From Microbulbifer sp. MKSA007 (GTDB lineage Bacteria > Pseudomonadota > Gammaproteobacteria > Pseudomonadales > Cellvibrionaceae), in contig CP128433.1 of assembly GCA_032615215.1 (NCBI GenBank), positions 4,386,501 through 4,450,500 of the forward strand: a stretch of DNA of 64,000 bases, written 5' to 3'. Of the stretch, positions 1 through 9,003 are shown piece after piece (positions within the stretch are counted from its first letter, which is position 1; each line of letters opens with the position of its first letter). Under the pieces are notes generated by a model. It was not told the DNA's origin. It searched no databases and worked only from the letters and a program-made list of their open reading frames with translations. The translations under genes were made by a program, and so were the position numbers.

Positions 1-902
1 GAGAATGACTTGTTCGCCATGTAGTTCTTCATGATGTCGACTAGCGCTTTATCCACACGCTTTTGCTTACCGGCAAACTCATCAAAGGCGACAGTATCCC
101 AATAACCCACCAGACCGATCTTTCCGGATGAGTTATTCACAAAAAGCTTAGGCACCGTGACCTCACCACCAGAGATTAAAATACCGTGAGGCGAGAATTC
201 AGAATAGATATGGGACTTACCGGTGCCCTTAGGACCAAGCTCAATCAGGTTGTAGTTGCGCTCACAGAAAGGAATCAATCGCACCAGCTGGGTTAACTTA
301 CTCCTGTGGCCAAAATACTCAGGATTGAAGCCGATACTCTGCACCAAGACATCAATCCACTCCTCCAGAGTAAATTGCTTGCGCGCTTCTATGTAGCCCT
401 CATAGTCGAAGTGTGACATTTGAATAGGCTTAATGCTATTCAATATCCAGGGGCTGGCATCCTTGTCTTCGATATGATCATACTCAAGACCTGCAATCAC
501 CCAGACACCACCAATCAATAACTTAGGGTGTTTTTTTACCGTACTAGCATCAATCAATACCTTTTTGATGCCAAGATTGGAGAACGCCATCTCATAGCAA
601 TCTTTCTTGTCATTCAGTTCAACGCTGACTTTATCAATGACCTTATGCCGGCCCTTCTCACGAATAGTAGAACGAATCAGCCCAGCTTCGTTACGATGAA
701 CATAATGCTTGGCCAGGATCTCCTTAACTGTTTGAATGCCACTTTCAATACTGTCTTCATCGCTGGTGGCACAATACTGGCCCAACAGGTACTCAAGTAC
801 ATAAGAGGGAACGATGGCATTGCCCTTCACGGTTTTAACCAGGTCTTTACGCACTACAAGCCCAGCAAACACATCACAAATTTTGTTATTCAAATCAGTC
901 AT
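1..902 (-). CDS. brxL: BrxL, Lon-like ATPase/protease of type 1 BREX (C-terminus beyond window)
   Basis: This is the N-terminal ~300 residues of BrxL, read from an ATG at 902 behind a strong AGGAGG ribosome site; the gene runs off the left edge. It starts MTDLNNKICDVFAGL. Around residue 222 it has a Walker A loop (LGPKGTGKSHIYSEF), followed by a Walker B-like segment (VAFDEFAGKQKR), so the AAA+ ATPase core is present while the expected C-terminal Lon-type protease domain lies outside. BrxL is the last core gene of type 1 BREX; in characterised systems it is needed for phage exclusion and forms DNA-binding ring assemblies. It lies 66 bases after pglZ on the same strand, in the usual position. 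Identification is confident; the integrity of the missing part cannot be judged. Confidence 0.9.
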   Translation of the reverse strand, partial: MTDLNNKICDVFAGLVVRKDLVKTVKGNAIVPSYVLEYLLGQYCATSDEDSIESGIQTVKEILAKHYVHRNEAGLIRSTIREKGRHKVIDKVSVELNDKKDCYEMAFSNLGIKKVLIDASTVKKHPKLLIGGVWVIAGLEYDHIEDKDASPWILNSIKPIQMSHFDYEGYIEARKQFTLEEWIDVLVQSIGFNPEYFGHRSKLTQLVRLIPFCERNYNLIELGPKGTGKSHIYSEFSPHGILISGGEVTVPKLFVNNSSGKIGLVGYWDTVAFDEFAGKQKRVDKALVDIMKNYMANKSF

Positions 903-968
903 CACACCTCCTCGGAAACTCTATTTCCTTGATTGCGTAACATCCTGTTTTCGCCATGTTCAGTAGCC

Positions 969-3536
969 TTAAAAGTCGAAGTCACTGGTGAATGAGCGAC
1001 GAATCTTATAAGGAAGTTGCTTATAGTCCTTATACTGATTGGTGCCTGAAACTGGCTCTTCCAGTTTCAGCAACACCTCCTGATTATTTGCCTCATCAGC
1101 ATCCTGCGTTAAGACAAAGCGCAACTTCATTTCACGCTCACGGGGGTTCTCAGAGCTAAGATCCAACAACACCTCATGGCTATCAGAAATGAGCTTGCCG
1201 CCGTCAGTATAAAGGCCCACACGTAGCTTTCTGGGCTGAATCTTATCGGTCACCGCCTCGGTCTGATAAAGAGTGACGGACAGCTGCCCCGAGGTAATCA
1301 CATTGGTTCCACCGCGTAGTACATCCACCTCAACAGCAGCAGTATCGCTCTGGCGCTTTTTGTTAATACTAATAACAGGGATCACCGTCTCTTGCAGTGT
1401 GGCTCCACCGTGCACAAAACGACTACCTGAACCACTCAGACGCAGGCGTTGAATGCCTTTAGGTATTACGGCTCCCACATCACCACTTAAATTCAGCTGT
1501 TCTGCACTAAAGCCCTTCAAGGCTTCACCGCCATTCAGTCCCTTGCCCAGTACAAAACGCCTGTCATTGTAGAGCACTTTACCTTTCACATCGTTAGCGA
1601 GGAAGTCGCTCTCTTCCAGGGGTTTGTTTTGATAGATAAAGCCGTGGTCAGCGGTAACCAAAATATTGCTAGCATTGGCATTGGCCAGCTTTTTGATCAA
1701 CTTCATCAAGTCGTCAAAGGTTTTTTCGGCGGCCTCAAAAGCTTCACCCTCTGACTGCATTTTGTCGCCGGTATGGTCAATGCGGTTGTGGTAGATATAC
1801 AGAACATCGTGGCCTTTCAGCAGCTCACGGTTCTCGGCAATGGTCCGCTCCAGCAGGTCTTTGGCCAGAACGGCGCCGGCCCGCTCACCCAGCAAGGCTT
1901 TGAGAACTTTATCTCGACCTTCACGCCCCTGCGTAGACTGAGCGCCCATGGAGACGGTCGCCGTCTTGTTCTCGGCAATCTGTAATGGCATTTCCGAAGA
2001 CTGGGGAAGCAGGGAGGCCATACCCAATTGGGTGTAACTGGGCAGCGATGACAGTGCGTGCTCCAGCTTGGCCTGGTAGCGATCTTCCTGGCGAATACGG
2101 CTCACCATCTCGTGCCCAGCCTCATAGCGGAAGGCATCAGAGATGATCACGTAGATCTTCTTATCTTTATCCTGATAGGGCTTAACCCACTTGCGGTAGA
2201 ACTGGGCCTGCGGGGCTACATCGGGCACTTGCCACGCAGCCATAGCGTCCACATGCTGTTGCCAAGCATTATTCAACGGCAGCAGGTAGCGGTTGGTGTA
2301 TTGGTTTTCAATCTGCTCTGTCAGTGAGTTCAATAGGGTATTCTGGGCGGATACCTTCAGGGCATAAATATACTGCCGGTAAAGCTGATCCAGCTTGTAC
2401 CAATGACTGGTATAGCCCTGCACAGCCTCGCTGCTATTAGCCATCGACAACTGAGCGGTATCCAGCAACGCCAAAAACTGACTAGCGACATCCACCGCAC
2501 TGTAGAGGTGCTGGTACTTGCTATACCAGTGGCCCTGCCTGCGTTGACGGCAGTACAAGGCAATCTCACCTTGTGGGATAGTGCGCTTCTCTACCGCTGT
2601 CACCAGCTCATGGATTAATCGCTTATCAATCAGTTCAAAGTAATCCAGCTCGATCAGTTCTTTTAGATCTCGATGAGTCAGATCAGCCTCAAGGTTCAAC
2701 AGCTCGGCACAATCTTCCGACAAGGCCTCAAAACTGGCCTCGTGGGTACGGCTATCCTTCCAGCGTTTGAAGAAGACCAGAGCATCGCTGCTGAGCTTGA
2801 TCGGATCATTATTGAGTGGTGACTCAAGCCCCATTGAATAACAGGACTTAAACAATTCAATAGCAAAGTCCTTAATACTGGGGCTGTCAGTATGGTAGCC
2901 ATAGTGACGCTCGACCTGCTGCCACAAGAAGCCATCCAAGCCACTCCGTTCTATCAGCTGATAGAGTGGAGTTTTTCCCTTATCGAAAAGCGACTTCTGC
3001 AATTCAGCGAGTAGCAACTCCAGTACATTGTCTATTCTGTCTTCGCCTTTCTTATTGGCTCCGGCGCAAACAGACAGCATCTTCATCCGCACCATCGGCA
3101 GAGAATCTTCTGGGGTGAGGAGCTTCTTCAACGCTTCTTTGCGTTTGGCGGCCTGAGTCGGTGCTCTGCCCGGTTCAAAGAAGGCACTGTGATTTTCAAC
3201 CACCTCGGCGAACTCATTGGGTAATTCAAGCTCACTTAACCAAATAGCCACCTGATCGGTACGGAAAGTAGTAAAAGCCAGCTCTACATCCAGTAGCCAG
3301 TTTTGTAGCGGCTCCGGTTGCTTACCTTCTTTGTAAATCAGAAACTGCTGCTTAGGTGATTCCCGCAATACCCTGTGTTTTATGCCAAACTCATTATCGG
3401 CTATTTCCAACTTCTCAACATCAGTTAGCTCCAGTGCCTCAAATTCACTGCGCAGCTCTTGCTTACCGTCATACCAAAAGACAATGCGATGCTTGGCAAA
3501 TAGCCGCGCTAATGCAGCATCAATACGTGAACTCAT
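969..3536 (-). CDS. pglZ: PglZ, BREX type 1 alkaline-phosphatase-superfamily protein
   Basis: This 855-residue protein is PglZ type A, a core BREX component needed for defence and for host methylation in studied systems; its biochemical role is unsettled. It opens with the typical ..RIVFWYDG.. segment. The phosphatase core shows VIISDAFRYEAGHE near residue 462, YIYHNRIDHTGDK, and VTADHGFIYQ near residue 627, matching metal-binding Asp/His positions of the superfamily. I start it at the ATG at 3536, whose ATGA overlaps the stop of the HNH gene, rather than at an ATG 12 bases upstream that has no ribosome site. That overlap implies translational coupling to the inserted ATPase/HNH pair. Length is normal for the family. 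Confidence 0.93.
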   Translation of the reverse strand: MSSRIDAALARLFAKHRIVFWYDGKQELRSEFEALELTDVEKLEIADNEFGIKHRVLRESPKQQFLIYKEGKQPEPLQNWLLDVELAFTTFRTDQVAIWLSELELPNEFAEVVENHSAFFEPGRAPTQAAKRKEALKKLLTPEDSLPMVRMKMLSVCAGANKKGEDRIDNVLELLLAELQKSLFDKGKTPLYQLIERSGLDGFLWQQVERHYGYHTDSPSIKDFAIELFKSCYSMGLESPLNNDPIKLSSDALVFFKRWKDSRTHEASFEALSEDCAELLNLEADLTHRDLKELIELDYFELIDKRLIHELVTAVEKRTIPQGEIALYCRQRRQGHWYSKYQHLYSAVDVASQFLALLDTAQLSMANSSEAVQGYTSHWYKLDQLYRQYIYALKVSAQNTLLNSLTEQIENQYTNRYLLPLNNAWQQHVDAMAAWQVPDVAPQAQFYRKWVKPYQDKDKKIYVIISDAFRYEAGHEMVSRIRQEDRYQAKLEHALSSLPSYTQLGMASLLPQSSEMPLQIAENKTATVSMGAQSTQGREGRDKVLKALLGERAGAVLAKDLLERTIAENRELLKGHDVLYIYHNRIDHTGDKMQSEGEAFEAAEKTFDDLMKLIKKLANANASNILVTADHGFIYQNKPLEESDFLANDVKGKVLYNDRRFVLGKGLNGGEALKGFSAEQLNLSGDVGAVIPKGIQRLRLSGSGSRFVHGGATLQETVIPVISINKKRQSDTAAVEVDVLRGGTNVITSGQLSVTLYQTEAVTDKIQPRKLRVGLYTDGGKLISDSHEVLLDLSSENPREREMKLRFVLTQDADEANNQEVLLKLEEPVSGTNQYKDYKQLPYKIRRSFTSDFDF

Positions 3537-4168
3537 GCTGCCACCCATTCGCTAAATACACTTTCTACCGCAGAGACAAACTCCGACAAGGTTCCATCCT
3601 CTCCCCTAGCAAGATAACCAGACACAAAACCAGCCAAATCATCAGGTGAGAGATCTTCGTCTAAAAAGGGCTCTAAAGCCTTTTCTCTCAGAGCATTAAA
3701 TTTAGGGATGCCCAGCCCTAACCGGGTAATCGTTTCGTTTGCTGCCCTATCTGACGGATTCGTAGGGTCTATCGAACCATTCGCCCCAAAAGAAAAGCGG
3801 CCTTCACAGTCAGGATTTAATGGCGATACAAACAGCTGATCATCATACCAATTGCCTTTCAAATCCCCACAATGACTCGGTGCGCCTTTCTTAATATTAT
3901 TCAGGCAGGAACAAATCATATTCGAGAAATCAAGAGGATCTACATCATCAGACTCTTGTGGTTTGCAATGTTCAATATGGCTATCCGTTTCAACCAGGCG
4001 GCGCTCACAATAGCAACAGATACCACCTTGTTCCTTGATAAGCGCATCCTTTACCGCCTTCTTTTCGTTCCCGCTTAAATCCGAATAGGTGGGAATCCAA
4101 TCATCATTCGCCAGCGCTTTCCAGTTGGTGAACAGCTTAGGTTCAACGCCTTTTTTGATAGCCCTCAT
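3533..4168 (-). CDS. HNH endonuclease, TIGR02646/PtuB-like, nested in the BREX operon
   Basis: This 211-residue protein looks like the HNH nuclease family found with retrons and as PtuB in Septu defence. Visible motifs are GGICCYCERR (Cys51, 52, 54), HIEHCKPQ (His64, His67), a second Cys pair at 86/88 and HCGDLKGN at 99-106, together a plausible zinc-supported His-Cys nuclease fold. In known relatives it partners an ABC-type ATPase and cuts nucleic acid during infection. Here it overlaps the upstream ATPase gene by ATGA and the downstream pglZ by ATGA, so all three should be translated from one message. No reverse transcriptase or retron RNA is visible nearby. The family call is good; any functional link to BREX is inference. 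Confidence 0.8.
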   Translation of the reverse strand: MRAIKKGVEPKLFTNWKALANDDWIPTYSDLSGNEKKAVKDALIKEQGGICCYCERRLVETDSHIEHCKPQESDDVDPLDFSNMICSCLNNIKKGAPSHCGDLKGNWYDDQLFVSPLNPDCEGRFSFGANGSIDPTNPSDRAANETITRLGLGIPKFNALREKALEPFLDEDLSPDDLAGFVSGYLARGEDGTLSEFVSAVESVFSEWVAA

Positions 4169-5409
4169 TTGCCAATCAGCTCCTTGCGCTTGATTAACAC
4201 ACGAGCTTTTACTAATTCAGGGTCTTCACCAATTTCCTTAGCCAGCGCTTCAATTTTTTTACCGGCCTTCTCTAAATCACCTTGTGAAATCGCAGAAAAA
4301 ACCGACAACAACTCCTCGTCAATTTTATCAGGGCGTGTCGTATTCAGCCCCATTAAATCTTCCAGTATACGATCGACATTTCTACCGTAAGATTCAGTGG
4401 GTTTAACAACGCTAATACCCTCAGGCGAGGACGACATCAGATAAATATTATCAGCAGACACATGGTTCAAGACATGCGGGGAATGGGTAGACAATAAGAA
4501 TTGAATACCAGGGAATGTCTCACGCAAACGCGCAACCATCATGCGCTGCCACTTGGGGTGCAAGTGCAGATCCACCTCATCGATCATCACAATGCCATCC
4601 CCCAGCAGCGGGTCATCGCGATCCGGATTGGCTATTGCCAAGCGGCGAGCTAAATCACCCACCATAGCCATCAAACACTTTTCGCCATCAGAAAGCTGAT
4701 CTACCGTCAGTACTTCACCGGACTTTTTTACCTCCATACGCAATGGATTACGCCGAACCCTTAAATCAGTAAAGTCTGGCATAAATTGGTTCAACGCCTC
4801 ACGAACCGCATTCAATTGCGTATCGTCAGGCTGAAGGTTATCCGAGCGCTGCTCATTCTCCAGATCTTCACGTTCGCGAAACCACTCAAAAAAAGTGCGG
4901 AAGCTTGCGCCACTGGTTAGTGAATCATCAAAGGCCGATAACAAATCAAAGCTGTGGCGCTGGCGAATGCGTAGAGGGATATCCAATACGGCGCGATTAA
5001 CTGGATAATACGCCAATAAAGACAAATTCCCTTGCTGCTCTTCCATATCCTGCTGCATTCGCTTAGCAAGCTCATTCAGCTGTTTAAAATCTGATTTTTC
5101 TGTATGACTTCGAGCACGCCTAGTTTTCACCTGGCTCCACATCACGTCATCACTATCCAGCTTTAGAGCTAAATCGACTTTAGAAAAATTTTCACCGTTA
5201 CGAATATCCGCTTCAGTAATCGGCCTTCCAGACGAACCACTGTGTTTAATGCGATTAATTAACCAAGATAACATCACTGCCGAGGCATCCAGCAAGGTAG
5301 ACTTACCACTGCCATTCATCCCCACAAACACATTGATATGTTCGTCCAACTCTATGGGCAGCTTTTTGATACCACGAAAGTTTTCTAAATCCAGCGTTGA
5401 TATATACAT
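4165..5409 (-). CDS. ABC/AAA-type ATPase, PtuA-like, nested in the BREX operon
   Basis: This 414-residue ATPase resembles the OLD/AAA_21-like ATPases that serve as PtuA in Septu and as retron effector partners. The Walker A motif GMNGSGKSTLL lies at residues 30-40, an ABC-type signature LSDGEKCLMAM follows in the C-terminal half, Walker B is VMIDEVDLHLHP near residue 275, and an H-loop-like LLSTHSPHVLNH comes after it. No TOPRIM nuclease domain is seen, consistent with the nuclease being the next gene. The ATG at 5409 has an AGGAG site overlapping the end of pglX. Its stop overlaps the HNH start (ATGA). Together they form a compact two-gene cassette between pglX and pglZ; a generic DNA-repair ATPase is the main alternative identity. 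Confidence 0.8.
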   Translation of the reverse strand: MYISTLDLENFRGIKKLPIELDEHINVFVGMNGSGKSTLLDASAVMLSWLINRIKHSGSSGRPITEADIRNGENFSKVDLALKLDSDDVMWSQVKTRRARSHTEKSDFKQLNELAKRMQQDMEEQQGNLSLLAYYPVNRAVLDIPLRIRQRHSFDLLSAFDDSLTSGASFRTFFEWFREREDLENEQRSDNLQPDDTQLNAVREALNQFMPDFTDLRVRRNPLRMEVKKSGEVLTVDQLSDGEKCLMAMVGDLARRLAIANPDRDDPLLGDGIVMIDEVDLHLHPKWQRMMVARLRETFPGIQFLLSTHSPHVLNHVSADNIYLMSSSPEGISVVKPTESYGRNVDRILEDLMGLNTTRPDKIDEELLSVFSAISQGDLEKAGKKIEALAKEIGEDPELVKARVLIKRKELIGK

Positions 5410-5417
5410 GGTATCTC

Positions 5418-6452
5418 CTAACTTAAGCTGGTGACTTTTTTCAGCGCTTTACCAAATAGCGGATAGTTGTATTTAACGCCATCATCCAAATCGATTTCTG
5501 GCGGCTTACCAGCCAGCGGATACAGGGTTTCATGTTCGTAGTCGTTTATCTCATCCAGCACTTTATTGATCTTCTGGATGGCCTTAAGAGCCTGGGTCTT
5601 CTCTTTCTGACTGGCAGACGCACTGACCTGTATTTGTTCATGGCTTTCTTTGCGGGCCAGTAGCTTGGTACGGAATTCACGCAGGTAGTCATTCAACACC
5701 ACACTCACCGTATCGGGGCGGTAGCGATGCATATAGATCAAGGCGTTGAAAGAGCCTTTCGGGCTGGAGAACATCCAATAGATGGGGCGTTTTTTATAAC
5801 GCTTAACATGATCGGTGTAGAAGTCCTTCAGAAAGAACTTCTTGATATCTTTGCCGATAGCCTCTTCGATAAAAGCTAGGTTTTCGGCAAAGTGTTCCTC
5901 ACCAAATGCAACTTTCAGGAATTGTTTAAAGCGCTCGGTGATATCATCTTCGAACCAGTCGCCATCAAAGTCGATTAAAGGAATGACATTGTCGTCATCT
6001 GGCATAAAAGAGGGGCTAGGGACGTGTTTCAGATAATTTTCTAGGGTGTCGCCTTGATTAGCAAGAACTAAACCTTCTTTATCGAGAGAGTATCGTCCCA
6101 ATAAACAGCCAACAGAATATGAAAGGAACTCTATGATTGTATCAAAAAGAATCCTTCCATTTCTTTCTTCAGGGTTGATAGAGGAGTACCTATAATCAAC
6201 ATTACAGCTCAACGTAATGTCTTGTATAGGTACATCTGAAGTTAGCTCGTCCATCAAGCCATATGCATTGATGAATGCTTGGTTACTCTGCTCCTCAATG
6301 GACTTTAGTTCGGCTATTCTATCGGCATATATATTCCTTAGGCTCGAATAGACATCCTGCAAGCTACCATTACTATCCCGGCGAACCACTAACGGCGAAG
6401 CCTTAAAGTCCCAGGAAACCTCATATTCATCCCAGTCATCTTTGGCTATCAC
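5418..6452 (-). CDS. pglX: PglX C-terminal part, separated from the N-terminal part by a frame shift
   Basis: These 344 codons, from a GTG at 6452 if translated alone, encode the C-terminal third of PglX. The opening AKDDWDEYEVSWDF matches the conserved segment that normally follows the methyltransferase and target-recognition parts within a single PglX polypeptide, and YWMFSSPKGSFNALIYMHRY is another family hallmark. Reading this frame further upstream gives GGLSDRAVVIAKDDWD with no stop back to the G6 tract at 6471-6476, so the homologous reading continues past the GTG. The GTG overlaps the TGA of the upstream piece, so independent translation by coupling is possible. I read it as one gene broken by a single-base difference rather than two natural genes. 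Confidence 0.85.
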   Translation of the reverse strand: MIAKDDWDEYEVSWDFKASPLVVRRDSNGSLQDVYSSLRNIYADRIAELKSIEEQSNQAFINAYGLMDELTSDVPIQDITLSCNVDYRYSSINPEERNGRILFDTIIEFLSYSVGCLLGRYSLDKEGLVLANQGDTLENYLKHVPSPSFMPDDDNVIPLIDFDGDWFEDDITERFKQFLKVAFGEEHFAENLAFIEEAIGKDIKKFFLKDFYTDHVKRYKKRPIYWMFSSPKGSFNALIYMHRYRPDTVSVVLNDYLREFRTKLLARKESHEQIQVSASASQKEKTQALKAIQKINKVLDEINDYEHETLYPLAGKPPEIDLDDGVKYNYPLFGKALKKVTSLS

Positions 6453-8917
6453 AACAGCTCGATCTGAAAGCCCCCCACAGAATACAATTTTTTATAATCG
6501 TTTATAACAGGAAGAACTTTCATGCTGCCAGGACCAAATCCCTTAGGAGCAACAACTCTCAATAATGGAACTACCACTTTTGAATGCAGGAAAGCCATTG
6601 TAAATGGGATGCTCTTATCATCCTCAGAGAAAAACATTGAATTTTTCTGATCAAAGACGAAGCCGCTATCTACATATCTAGTACTAAGTCTATTGGATAT
6701 GTTGTTATATGCTATGCCCTTTCTAAAGTAGTACGACTGGTTGCGTACAGTAGAGCTCTTATGCTCTTTTATTTCAGCACCATCAAATTGCCAGTTAAGG
6801 ATATACTCGTTATTGCCATACCACTTTCTATAGTCACTTCCCTTTACATAGGGAAACCACTTTATATCACCAGGAAAGTCCTCGCCGAGACAGTCGCGCT
6901 TAAAAAATATATCCTCACTAGAGACCTCAAACCATCTACGCATAAAGCGGTCGTTGTCACCAGTTTGAAGCCCAGTAAATGCCTCTGATATTTCCTTAAG
7001 CTGGAGACCATCACGAAATGCCGACAGAGAATGATCAGAGATAAAATATGCAAACACACTCCTGGGAAGCTCTGAGAAAAGCTTTGCAGAAACCCTGAAC
7101 AAGCCGCGCCTAGCTAAAAATGCAGCCTCCTTTTCCTTCGAGTTGCCCTCCTTGGTTAAGTCAAAAAAATCACTTTTCTGATCAATTCTTCGCCCCTTAC
7201 CCAAAGTGAAAGCGGCGACCTGAACAACCTCACCCTTAATTTCATCAAATGCATGCGCCCCCAAGTGCATCAAGCTTAGAATTTGAGATTCTTCTAATAA
7301 TGATTCTCTAAACTCGGTATATTCATCACCAGACATCCAACTGTCCATTGTAACCATGGAAACAATGCCGCATTCGACAACAAGCTTAAAGCTGCGCTCA
7401 ATAAACATGGCAAAGAAGTCAGCACATGTATCTGGATAGCAGCTAGCAACCCAGGCCTGAAGCTCCTTATTCATATTTTTCTTGCCCATATATGGAGGAT
7501 TAGCAAGAACGACATTGTATTTTTTCTGCAGAAACTCGGCCTGATATAAAACCTTCAACACCGACTTATGGGTATCAGAGAGAAAAAGCTCCCCTGAAAC
7601 ATTTTTCCCCTCCAACGCCGCTAATGTACTAGATGGGGACTTAAAAGTTGGTCGAATCAAAGAGCCAAAATTATCTGCCCCCTCGAATTCCTTCAGTGTT
7701 TCTCTTAGATCTTGTGTAAACAGATCTTTACCGGCAAAATCGATGTAGCTATCTAACTCCTGCTCAGTAAAAGACACTTTCTCCAATCGACAAATGTTAG
7801 GTTCAACCGGACTTCTGAAGAAACGACGACGATTGTTACCCTCATCATTCGGACTACCTTTAACCGCCTTCATGGTTAGCGCAAAAGCTGCCAACTCAGC
7901 CGCACGCTCATCAATCTCGATGCCGTAAAGGTTGTTGGCTAGAATATTTCTGGGTATTTCTATGGCGTCATAGCCCGAATCCAGATAAATTGCATAAAGT
8001 AGGTCATAAGCATAGGTCAGCATATGACCGGAGCCGCACGCGGGGTCACAAACCTTAATCTCTTCCGGACTACTGATTTTGAGAAAGTCTTTCTCTTCTT
8101 CAACAGGCTTGATGTAGTAATCCATTTGCTCAATCACTTTCGAATTTGGATTATTCAACATCCACAAACGACCAATCGAATTCTCAACCAGATAACGCAC
8201 AATCCAATGCGGCGTAAACAGCTGCGTCGCTGCGGGAATATTTTCGGGGGTGATTTTTTTGTTCTTCTTTAAGCCATCGAAGACTTCGTCTTTTTTCTCG
8301 GAAATATAAAACTGATACAACCAGCCAATCGACTCAACCGACTCACATGCCTCGGGCGTCATCGCCTCACGGGTATAGGCCAGGATGGAGTTCCCAGATA
8401 AGAGATCATCCGGCATTAGCAGCTCGGTGTAATCTTCAATACGCTCAAATAAATAAGGCATGATGCGGTGCAGATCGTTACAGACAGCCACAATCAATAA
8501 GCGAAATGCCTCTGACTGGCCATCACGACTGGCGATAGAACCACTGAGTAGGCCAAATACCTTCTCGCGGGTGGCTGCGTTGACGATACCATCATCAATA
8601 TGCCCCGCTTTGGCTTCAGCTAGTATCTCTGGTTGAAACTGACCCGCCAATGGCGAGATCACCATAATGCGGTTGTATTGGTTCACATCCATAAAGCGCA
8701 GGGCGCAGAAGCGGTTAAACCAGATATAGGCCACCTGTTCAATCAACTGCTCTTCCGTTTGCTCTGCCAGCTTCTTTTCAAGTTCCGCTATAGCCTTGGG
8801 GTGTTCACGGCGGGCTTCGCTCTCTCTATCCATTACCAGCTTGAGCTTGCTTTCGACCTGCTCAATTAAGCTACGGCGAGCGTATTGGGCGAATTTTTTA
8901 AGTCTGGTTGTATCCAT
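6449..8917 (-). CDS. pglX: PglX N-terminal part: BREX adenine-specific DNA methyltransferase
   Basis: This 822-residue piece contains the catalytic part of PglX, the BREX methyltransferase that marks a non-palindromic adenine site on host DNA. The AdoMet motif CDPACGSGHMLTYAYD sits near residue 289 and the catalytic motif LANPPYMGKKN near residue 470; the downstream half should hold the target recognition region. It ends prematurely with VGGFQIELL and a TGA, 25 bases after a G6 tract. One more G would fuse it to the following 344-codon piece into a protein of about 1,170 residues, the normal PglX size. As written, the protein lacks its conserved C-terminal domain, so methylation and defence could both be off. 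Confidence 0.92.
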   Translation of the reverse strand: MDTTRLKKFAQYARRSLIEQVESKLKLVMDRESEARREHPKAIAELEKKLAEQTEEQLIEQVAYIWFNRFCALRFMDVNQYNRIMVISPLAGQFQPEILAEAKAGHIDDGIVNAATREKVFGLLSGSIASRDGQSEAFRLLIVAVCNDLHRIMPYLFERIEDYTELLMPDDLLSGNSILAYTREAMTPEACESVESIGWLYQFYISEKKDEVFDGLKKNKKITPENIPAATQLFTPHWIVRYLVENSIGRLWMLNNPNSKVIEQMDYYIKPVEEEKDFLKISSPEEIKVCDPACGSGHMLTYAYDLLYAIYLDSGYDAIEIPRNILANNLYGIEIDERAAELAAFALTMKAVKGSPNDEGNNRRRFFRSPVEPNICRLEKVSFTEQELDSYIDFAGKDLFTQDLRETLKEFEGADNFGSLIRPTFKSPSSTLAALEGKNVSGELFLSDTHKSVLKVLYQAEFLQKKYNVVLANPPYMGKKNMNKELQAWVASCYPDTCADFFAMFIERSFKLVVECGIVSMVTMDSWMSGDEYTEFRESLLEESQILSLMHLGAHAFDEIKGEVVQVAAFTLGKGRRIDQKSDFFDLTKEGNSKEKEAAFLARRGLFRVSAKLFSELPRSVFAYFISDHSLSAFRDGLQLKEISEAFTGLQTGDNDRFMRRWFEVSSEDIFFKRDCLGEDFPGDIKWFPYVKGSDYRKWYGNNEYILNWQFDGAEIKEHKSSTVRNQSYYFRKGIAYNNISNRLSTRYVDSGFVFDQKNSMFFSEDDKSIPFTMAFLHSKVVVPLLRVVAPKGFGPGSMKVLPVINDYKKLYSVGGFQIELL
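6471..6476 (-). other. G6 homopolymer at the pglX frame break (possible phase-variation tract)
   Basis: On the coding (minus) strand this reads TCTGTGGGGGGCTTTCAG. With six Gs the frame runs to a TGA at 6449-6451. With seven Gs the reading becomes SVGGLSDRAVVIAKDDWD and continues to the end of the C-terminal piece at 5418. Poly-G slippage in pglX is an established on/off switch in the Streptomyces coelicolor Pgl system; six is short for such a tract. An undercalled base is equally compatible, because two other genes in this window show one-base homopolymer shortfalls. Confidence 0.75.
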
Positions 8918-9003
8918 TATTTGCTCTCTTCAACTATACCGCTTAGACACGCCTAACTTCGACATTCTGGAAGAGCGTAAAATTTTTAATGCGATTTTAT
9001 CGA

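Noticed and set aside
528..932. 134-codon rightward open frame antisense to brxL
   Set aside because: It is a shadow of the strongly recognisable brxL frame and has no ribosome site or family features.
3533..5409. A complete retron around the ATPase/HNH pair
   Set aside because: No reverse transcriptase and no msr/msd-like inverted repeat is present next to the pair; pglX and pglZ flank it directly.
6449..6452. Natural split of PglX into two proteins joined by a TGA/GTG overlap
   Set aside because: Conserved PglX sequence extends upstream of the GTG in the C-terminal frame as far as the G6 tract, which fits a frame break better than an evolved two-gene form, though I cannot exclude it.
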